64,000 bases of DNA from Symbiodinium natans (Eukaryota > Sar > Dinophyceae > Suessiales > Symbiodiniaceae), in NCBI GenBank assembly GCA_905221605.1, contig CAJNDS010001224.1, positions 771,556-835,555 of the forward strand, given 5' to 3'. The translations under genes were made by a program, and so were the position numbers. The number at the start of each line of letters is the position of its first letter. Positions within the stretch are counted from its first letter, which is position 1. Below are positions 63,902-64,000 of this stretch, piece after piece. The notes under the pieces are model-generated. The model was not told where the DNA came from. It saw only the letters and a list, made by a program, of their open reading frames with translations, and did no database searches.

Positions 63902-64000
63902 AGCTGCTCTGGCGATGCCGTGCTGGCGCAGGATGTCGGCGCCCGAGCGGCCGCACTGCGCCACGTCCAGCACGACTTCCGCGCTGTCTGGGCATGCAGT
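63902..64000 (-). CDS. Exon of an unrecognised gene, running off the right edge
   Basis: The minus-strand frame reads ACPDSAEVVLDVAQCGRSGA, then DILRQHGIARAA. It is followed by GAGCTGG, a possible GA donor in phase with GAATGC at 63437. It is probably the 5' part of the gene whose exons lie at 61.4-63.4 kb. Strong coding look; no family recognised. Confidence 0.5.

Noticed and set aside
1-64000. Window as a chromosome end because of telomeric repeat
   Set aside because: Tracts occur in both orientations across the whole window and inside introns, with genes on both sides of them. No terminal array is present.

Overview
The window looks like nuclear DNA of a photosynthetic dinoflagellate. Three signs support this. 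Two genes carry a relict of the dinoflagellate spliced leader just upstream of their start codons (AGCCATTTTGGC core at 19218-19229 and 49788-49799, minus strand), and a third has a decayed candidate. There is a plastid-targeted three-helix chlorophyll a/c antenna gene. There is also a head-to-tail tandem array of near-identical genes, and introns that begin with GT, GC or GA. Telomere-type TTTAGGG/CCCTAAA tracts in both orientations are scattered through all 64 kb, including inside introns. This is therefore interstitial telomeric repeat, not a chromosome end.

Layout. Recognisable genes are mostly on the minus strand. 1-136: exon of an unknown gene running off the left edge. 2340-3039: two exons of an HQW/YDYFS-type protein. 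3.1-12 kb: scattered candidate exons among repeats. 13069-19144: a complete 19-exon gene for a mitochondrial AcnB-type aconitase; the 18 introns deduced here restore one 894-codon frame with all three cluster cysteines. 19340-20832: four exons of an NHL/beta-propeller protein directly upstream on the same strand. 22721-22813: a plus-strand candidate exon. 23-48.9 kb: almost wholly repeats, hairpin (MITE-like) elements and a few candidate exons. 48933-49748: intronless light-harvesting protein. 56167-59137: four tandem copies of a 165-residue ubiquitin-fold-like protein on an 825-bp unit, one copy frameshifted. 61.4-64.0 kb: exons of an unknown lysine/glutamate-rich gene running off the right edge.

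The main result is the intron system. In the aconitase gene the introns behave like inserted elements (introners). All 18 end in AG followed by G. Donors are six GT, six GC and six GA. In 15 of 18 the donor dinucleotide equals the first two bases of the next exon, and the three exceptions are C/T differences. Several introns have terminal inverted repeats that contain the splice sites, and several have recognisable sisters elsewhere in the window. Telomeric tracts sit in the middle of many of these hairpin elements. Because the aconitase gene also carries a spliced-leader relict, it probably passed through a spliced-cDNA stage and then gained its introns afterwards.

Limits: exon calls outside the aconitase, NHL-like, antenna and tandem-array genes rest on short open stretches plus the AG|G rule and are tentative. 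No promoters, tRNAs, rRNAs or CRISPR arrays were recognised.
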